Positions 57,199 through 64,000 of a DNA stretch of 64,000 nt are shown here, piece after piece; within the stretch, counting starts at the first letter, position 1, and each line of letters begins with the position of its first letter. A model generated the notes under the pieces. That model searched no databases, was not told the origin of the DNA, and saw only the letters and a list, made by a program, of their open reading frames with translations. The position numbers and the translations under genes were made by a program. The stretch covers positions 96,039 to 160,038 of the forward strand of contig MNCI01038320.1 in assembly GCA_015680685.1 (NCBI GenBank), in the 5' to 3' direction. The DNA is from Gnetum montanum (taxonomy: Eukaryota; Streptophyta; Gnetopsida; Gnetales; Gnetaceae).

Positions 57199-60100
57199 GT
57201 AAGCTTCAACCAAATATGCTTGCAATCATTTTATATTTAACGTTAGATATAAAAATAAACGTGACGGGTACATTGCACCTGTGATTTAAACGGTCATGGA
57301 TCTTTGCCATGTAATTTCTAATTCAGTCATGTCTTTGCAATCACTTCAAATATTTAGATATGGTGGATAAGTAAGGTTACCCCATATGCTATGCAGCTTC
57401 TATGTACTCACTGAAATATAAATTGATGTTGCATGCTTCTATCGTTGTGACTGTTGATAACTCAAATGAGATGAATGATAACGAAAAATTAGTATGCAAT
57501 GAAAGTGAATAATGCTCTTCCTATCTTGCAAGGTAAGGAAGCATAATGTTACACCCCCAAATTTGGCTTAATTCTTTTAATTAATTTCTTTTGATTTCCT
57601 TGATGATCCCTTTCTTAAGTACTTTTATTATTATTATTTTCTTAATTTAGCTTAGAACCCAAACCAGCAAACACACCTGAGCATTATGCTCTTCCAATCA
57701 TTTCATCAATTACAACAAAAAGAAAGGGATCAAGGGGCATGATTATAGGAAAAGTAGCTTGCCCCTTAAATAAGATGGGTGCAAATGTTAGAATATCATA
57801 GGAAATTCTAGCAATTAGATTCTTCAATCTTCAGCCATCATGTTGCACTAGTTGCGTTTTCCTCCTATTCCCAAAACTTGTACCAACTTCATCTATATAC
57901 ATCATCATGCTTGAAGAGTTAGCACTCTCCATGTAGTCAGATGCACCTTGGTGTTCCCTTCAAGGCATGACTAGAGCAGGCCATCATAGCTACATCATAT
58001 TATTGAATTAACCAACAAAGAATAGACTTACTGCATAAGATTCTTAGGTATCTAGTCTAACATTAAGTTGATTGCAAGTTGACTACCCAACAACGAAATA
58101 TCAGCTCTTACTAACAAGATTTTCAAAGGCTACCACTGCAACTCCTAATATTACAGATAATTGCAAATGGCCTAGTCTGCCTAGAACCTCCTCATTGTTA
58201 GACATCTTGAAACATTATCATCATTAGTAGGTCTCTAATGGTAGTATTTAGTGATTGTGCTACCAAGTAACCTTGACAGGTTTACAGCTATCTTGTGGCC
58301 CAAGCAAAAAATTGCCAAAACCTAGATTGCATGATAAGGACCACCACAATCACCTTTGCTACTCCTTTTTTTACCTAGCATGAGACATCCTAAAATGTTC
58401 TCATCATCCATTGGTCTTCAATGGAAGTTTCCAATGATTGTGCTACCAAGTAATCTCAATAAATTTGGATGAAAGTTTTGGATATCTTATCTCTAAGGGC
58501 TAGTGTACAAATTCTAATTATTCAACAGTCAAAGTTGGAAAGAAAAGAAGAAACAAATATTCTTTATGTTATGCTTCAAGGGCCGAAAGACGTATCTTTT
58601 GCTTAGTATGAATTATTCTTTTAAATATATGTACCTATGCACATGTTGCTAAGGAACTTGACCTATAAATCAGGAATAATATGTATATCATAGTTGTATT
58701 ATTTTAAATAATGAACATATAGAATGTTGTGTATGTTGTTGATGCATTGTTCTTTAGAGTTTCATTAAGTACCCACTCCATGGTTGTAGAAAGGTCATGT
58801 AATGACCTTTTAAAGCATCATAAGACAATGCAATAATAAAATATGAACGCAAAATGCAAACTCTTGCATTGCCAATGGCCTAAAAGATAAGGAGTTTTGC
58901 TTGGTTTTACGTCTTGGACTTGCACTATTCATATTTTGATTTTGAAATCTCTTCCATTGCACCTTACAACTTAATGTCTAAGAACAAATGTTGCTGGAAA
59001 TGAAGCACAACTACATATTTATCGTTAATAAATTTAGAAGTGACATTCTACTCAGGCAAGAAAAAACGGAGGTGGATATTATGTTTGAATATTTTATGCT
59101 TGTCAATTTTCTACTATGTGAAGTTAAGAGGAATTGAACTTGAGACAACAAGATTAGAATTTCAAAATATTGAAAGTTGCAACTCAAAAAATTGAACTTG
59201 CAACCTCTTAGAATATACTTTTATTAAATTTTAAGAGAGATCATGAAAATAATTGAACTCATGGCTAGGTGGTGTAGAAAAAGGTTTTATTTATTTAAAA
59301 AAGGAGAAGCAAACCATTCTTCAATAAAGAATCAATTACAAGAAACAATCCATCATCTTTCGAATTCCACTAGTAATTATAAAGAGAGGAGAGAAAGAGG
59401 AGAGGAAAAGGTAGAAAAAAAAAAGAAAATAAGAAAAGAGAGAGAGTGTGTGTGCATATTAGAGAAAGAAAAAGAGGCTAATCACAAGGGAGGTGGCTGA
59501 AAATGAATATCAGCAAAAGGAGATTGTGGTTGGAACAACAAATGAACAACAAAAAAAGGGTTGAAAGAGAAGGAGAACAACAACAAAAGAAGGTTATGGT
59601 TGAAATAGCAAATGGACACCAACATGAGAAGGTTCTAGCTTAAAATAAAAGAATAGCAACAAGGGGAGATTGTTGCTATTACACAAGAAAACAAATAAAA
59701 GAGAAGTTTGAGCTAAGCAACAAACCAATATTGTAATTAATTATTCTTAGTAAGCAAGAATGTAAGATGAATCCTTTTCTTGTTATGTGTGATGGACAAC
59801 TTTGTTTAATAATCTAAATATCTCAACTCTTCTATTTTCATTGGCTTGAATATCATTTTATATTAGAATAGACTTTGACAAGATTTGTTGTTGAGATTTT
59901 GGATTGTTGAATCCTTAATTTTGTTGATAGATCTCACCACTTGTCCTTTGCACTCTCAAGTCTAAATAATTTGGATGAGACTTATTTTTGTAATGATTTA
60001 GAAACACCCATAATGATTTGGGGCATATTGGCATAATGGTTTGCCAACAGGGACCAAGGATCCCTTATATGAGGATTGGTACCATGGTAGAAAGTGAGAG

Positions 60101-60327
60101 TATCCTTGGGCCCATGTTTATTTTGTGATTTTCTAAAATTTTTAGAATTGTTAAATTCTTGGTTCTTGGCTGGAAAATTTCCTTGATGATCCCCTTGAAT
60201 GCTTAATCCTTGGATTGAATTTTGATTCTTATTTGTATACCTTCTCAAGTATGATTTTGTTATCTTTCTATAACTATAATAAAGTGGGGGAAATCTAGAA
60301 TGTTAATTTATGGTTATTAAAGGTTGA
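57199..60327. other. Intron or intergenic sequence with repeats
   Basis: At 57547 TGTTACACCCCCAAATTTGG resembles a Ty3 LTR start. A unit at about 58199-58270 recurs at 58381-58455 (both contain TGATTGTGCTACCAAGTAA). A purine-rich low-complexity tract (AAAGAGAGGAGAG...) covers 59378-59475, inside a spurious 85-codon frame. A minus-strand Asn/Lys-rich frame at 59982-60248 has no recognised domain. Confidence 0.35.
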
Positions 60328-61700
60328 CTGTAGTGCCCTGCATTTCCACATGTTACCATAGTACCTTATTAGATACTTAGAATTTAAGTAGCTTATAAAT
60401 ATTTTTGGCATATGTGCCTAATACTTCTAAGTAATATGAATATTTTTGTTTGGATGACATAAGCAAGCTTACAATTTATTTTTAATTACTTTTCAATTAT
60501 TTATTATTTCAAGTTATATATAGATACTTACTGACAAATGAGCATGACAATGTCTAACATTATTTTAGAATTAATGTAATTGGATCCATGGTTTATTTTG
60601 ACATTTAGTTAGAATAATTTTAATGTTATTATTAATTATGTAAAATAAGATGAAATGAATTTTAACATTGAAGATGTGCTTCATATTGATGATTTGAAAA
60701 AAAAAAAGGAAAAAGGACTCATTTAATAAGGGGCATGTGATTTTCTTAAGTTTTGTCATTTTCACTCCCATTTGACCCTCTTAGTGTTGTCACTTTCACC
60801 TAACTAGTACCCTTTGAATTTCTTGAATGTTATCATTCTCATATAACCACTTCCATGTGACTTGTGAGTGTTGTCCCTTTCACAACCACTCCTATGTGAC
60901 ATTTTTTTGAGTGTTATCACTTTCACCTCAACCACCCCCTCATGAAAGATTATTTTTTAAAGATGTCATGAATTAAAATAAAAAGGGATATTTGGTGAGA
61001 GGGTCCATCAAGTAGACTTGTGTATCCAAGCCATAGAGTGTCTTTCATCCTATAAATAGAAGGATGGGTTTGCTATCAAGATCACCTTTTCCCAAGAAAA
61101 GGGAACCTTGGCCCAAGAGGAGGAGTTTACATTACTTTGTGGTGTGAGAAGTTAATGATAGAAGAAGGAGAGTGATTGTTTCTTACTTGTTCATAGCCAT
61201 TCCTTAGATTGTCTTGAGTGTTCTTGTGGACTCTTGGGAGGCTAATTTTGCCATTACTATTGGAGGCCTTTGTGACTGATTTTTGAGGGTTTTTTGGCTA
61301 ATCTAAAGGATTGCCTTCCTTGATTTTTTTGTGAGAGGATTTCAACTACATCTTGAAGTTACAATTCAAAGTTGATTTCTTGAGGTAACTTATTGATCAA
61401 CAACCCAAGCTTAAGGTATTTTTACCCTTTCAAAATTGGTCAAACTTAACTCTAGAGGTATGTATTCCAAACCTTCATTTTGAAAGGCTGCTTTAACTCA
61501 TGTTTGAGGTAGTATTGACTTGGACAAGTAAATCGTTTCATGAAGACATGTGGATTTTTCTTGGAAGTTTGTGAGTCATGCATGAGGTCTTTCATAAGTT
61601 TTGGATTTGATTTTTGGCATGCATGTTTTCAATTTATGAGTTAGCATTTTGTTTGGGTCATGTACACTTAGTATTTGATATGAACATTATAAAAGAATGC
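60328..61700 (+). repeat. Possible LTR of unknown element
   Basis: Begins TGTAGTGCCCTGCATTTCC, similar to the TGTAATGCCC starts of many plant Ty3 LTRs, and contains TATAAATA at 61051-61058. No matching second LTR, PBS or coding follows, so the end is a guess. Confidence 0.3.
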
Positions 61701-63605
61701 CCCCATCATTCTTTCCAAGGCTGATGATCTCTTGTGTGGGCTACAAGGGCTTAGTTCTTGGAGGTGCTTAATGGTGTCAGCTCCCACCATTTTATCTAAC
61801 CCCAGTGTTCTTCTTGTATGGGCTACAGGATATTGTAAGTTGGAGGAACTTGGTGTATGATAGCTAGATGGCCAAAGCAACCATTGAGTACCCTTTTAAA
61901 ATAAAAATAATAATGCATATTGATGATTTTTGGTGTTTTTGTGAAGTGCACATGTATTGTTTTGTTTAGAATTTTTGGTTCAATTTTTGAAGGATTTCCA
62001 AGAGAGTATTCATGTCTCATTTCATTATTGAATGATCCTTTATCCAAGACTACATTACTCTCAATGCGAAAGCATGAGAGGCTAGAAAAATTTACTAATA
62101 AAATCAAAGAATTTTGACACCATGTTAATCCATCATGGTTGTTAAGCTAGGTTAGAAATAAGCAGTAGCACATTGCAGATTTTATTTGCTAATTTCTTGT
62201 TCATTTGATATTTAAGGATATGTATATTTACCTTTTCTATTTTCCAAAAATTAAATGTTATGCCTTTGGTATAAATGATTCATGATTAAGGATAATGTTA
62301 CTAGTAGCAAGAACATTGTGTTTGTTTTCTATTTTTGAAGGAAAAGAAAAGGGTAAACATTATAATCTAAATCTCTTTTCCTCTTTGTAATTTACTTCTT
62401 ATTAATATGAAAAATTTAGAAATCCATTTCTCTTTTTTTATTAGAATTTGGCTACTCAAGAAAGTTATAATTTAGAGTTGCTCTTGTTAAGTTTTGTTTC
62501 CTTATATAATAATTTTGAGTTTTAGTTATGAAGAACCCTATGTAATGATAGAGTTGCCCTATGTCTATTATTTAATTAGAATTTGATTTTATTAATGAAA
62601 ATTAAATACCTCTTATTTGACACATTCTTTAAGGACTATTTGTCATTACTAATGTATAAGGAAATAATAATAATAATATGAGTTGGAGATGGTTATCACT
62701 ATGCTATTTTTCCTTATTTTTATATTCAAGTTTGGCATAATGATCACATCAAAGTTACTCCTTTTTTAATGCATGAATTAGATTTTAGCTTTGTTTGCCA
62801 CTAAATTAGATTTTTGATATTGAATCCCAATGATCTCTAGCTAGAGGCAATGTTAATTTCAAGGATGGTTCTTTATTTCCTTTATTTTCTCATATTTCAA
62901 ATTTTAATAATTAGGATAATCATATCTATAGTAGAGACGATTTTTATATTTTCTTTGTTTTCTTGGAAATCTAAGTTTTAATACCCTTGGTGATAATGAC
63001 ATTTCAAATGGTGACCAATAAATATGTCTCTGTTTCTCTTGTTTTAAAGATATTAGAGACCATAATTTTTCTATTATTTGGTGTAGATGAGTTTTGTGCC
63101 TTATTACTTGTAGAGCCCTCAAGTCTAAGTAAGTTTAATATGCACACATCACTTAAGAGCTTGGTATCACTTTCAAGTAATGAGGAAAAAATTATAAGCT
63201 TTCAACTATGTCAACAAATAAAATTCTTAGATTTGTTATAGGTTTTCATTCTTCTCCTAAAATTAGATTGGTTTGCTGAAAACTCAAGTCCTACTTTCAA
63301 ACTTTGTTTCCTAAGTTTAGGATGTCTAAAATTGGAGAAAGAAAACAAAAGGCTTAAAAAGGAAGATCATGAATTGGATGTCAAAGAAAATGAACTTTTG
63401 TAGTTGATAGAAGATTTTGATGCAAATTTAATATGGTTATACAAGTTGCCAGTTAAGTCCAAATCCTTAGTTTGTGTGAAAGATGAATTGAGCTAATGTT
63501 TTGTAAGCTTACATAAATTTCAAATTATTTGCTTTATCATGACATAGTTATATTTTTTCATCATTAGCCTTAATGTATTTCCTTGAAGAAAAAACCCTAG
63601 TTTTG
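61701..63605. other. Unassigned AT-rich spacer
   Basis: No supported gene. An imperfect repeat (TGTGGGCTACAAGGG and TATGGGCTACAGGAT contexts) lies near 61730-61835. A short Lys/Glu-rich plus-strand frame near 63320-63405 (LEKENKRLKKEDHELDVKEN) resembles a retroelement coiled coil but ends at a stop. Confidence 0.3.
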
Positions 63606-64000
63606 TAACACTCTCTAATGTACAATGCGAACTAGTGCTTCTTATATTGCATATTTGAGATGCATAGTTACTCTTTTAAAGTATGAGATGTGTAGGAAGC
63701 TTGGAAGCTTGGAAGTTTTCTTAAAGTAAGTGATGAGACGCGACATGCATAGCACCATGATATCGCGTCTTTCCATGCGATATCGCATATGCGATATCAT
63801 GGTCCGCTGCCATATCTATAAATAAGAAGTGGCACTCCCTTCATTTCCCAATCCTGGCTAGAAGTAGCGAAGCTCTGGCAATTTGAACACTCCAGAGTTA
63901 GATTAATTTTCCATGTGCCCGCAGTAGGAGTCCTAGAGTGAACGGCTCTTTATTCGAGCAACTTTGTAACCTAAACACAAGTTGTGTACGGCAATAAAGA
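63606..64000 (+). repeat. Ty3-type LTR, plus strand, cut by window end
   Basis: TATA box TATAAATA at 63817-63824, then the block series shared with the LTR at 34.6 kb: AAGCTCT, AGAGTTAGA, GTGCCCGCAGTAG, TCTTTATTCGAGCA (63947-63960) and CAATAAAGA (63992-64000). The start at TGTAACACTC is tentative. It cannot be told whether this is a 5' or 3' LTR. Confidence 0.65.
63754..63803 (+). promoter_or_regulatory. Nested palindrome upstream of LTR TATA box
   Basis: GATATCGCATATGCGATATC (63779-63798) is a perfect 20-bp palindrome. In addition ACCATGATATCGC (63754-63766) is the exact complement of GCGATATCATGGT (63791-63803). The cluster ends 13 bases before the LTR TATA box, so it may be a dimeric activator site or a hairpin. 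Confidence 0.7.

Noticed and set aside
59243-59500. Lys/Glu-rich 85-codon ORF
   Set aside because: Caused by a purine-rich low-complexity tract.
1-64000. CRISPR array, operon or prokaryotic defence system
   Set aside because: All recognisable genes are plant mobile elements or nuclear genes, and tandem repeats lack regular unique spacers.

Overview
This window looks like nuclear DNA of a plant with a large, repeat-rich genome. It holds plant-type Copia, Ty3, LINE, RTE, SINE and hAT elements, a land-plant PPR gene relic, GT-AG introns, telo-box motifs and AT-rich spacers. The wide spacing of gene traces, the heavy decay of the elements and one isolated short exon in long AT-rich flanks suggest a gymnosperm-sized genome, but nothing here fixes the lineage. 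I found no complete intact gene. Almost everything recognisable is a broken or nested mobile element.

Layout. 0-1.4 kb: minus-strand 5' end of a Ty3 element (LTR, degenerate PBS, broken coding). 1.6-6.3 kb: a LINE cut in two by about 3.3 kb that carries a promoter-like GC-rich island, a 52-codon truncated ORF and a probable LTR. 6.5 kb: a tRNA-derived SINE with target duplications. 8.4-13.7 kb: a 5.2 kb hAT transposon with an 8-bp duplication, decayed TIRs and a broken multi-exon transposase. An assembly gap lies inside it. 13.7-19.9 kb: a full-length decayed Copia element inserted against the hAT edge. 21.3-25.3 kb: a second Copia lacking its 3' end. 25.8-26.1 kb: an RTE-type LINE scrap. 26.8-32.4 kb: a PPR pseudogene (At5g39980-like) split by a 2.5 kb long-TIR element and a further 1.5 kb of unassigned sequence that holds paired hairpins.

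34-41 kb: a second SINE copy, then a minus-strand Ty3 element with 3' LTR, a degraded 3' ORF and pol. 41-44 kb: a minus-strand LINE. 44-46.1 kb: a minus-strand Copia with LTR and PBS but no RT. 46.3-47.2 kb: GC-rich sequence sharing a 370-bp telo-box module, inverted, with the long-TIR element. 47.2-52.4 kb: local duplications, a possible minus-strand exon and a small foldback element. 52.4-54.0 kb: an assembly gap running into a tandem array of roughly 405-bp units. 54.5-55 kb: a Ty3 gag scrap. 57.0 kb: one well-formed 62-codon exon (possibly DUF810/MUN-like). 57.5-64 kb: LTR-like sequence, ending in an LTR of the same family as those at 1 and 34.6 kb.

No operon-like or cooperative gene system is visible. 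The main biology is layered insertion history: hAT, then Copia beside it; PPR gene, then long-TIR element; and boundaries between Copia, LINE and Ty3 remnants at 41-46 kb. Homology statements come from recognising family motifs by eye, and no database search was run.
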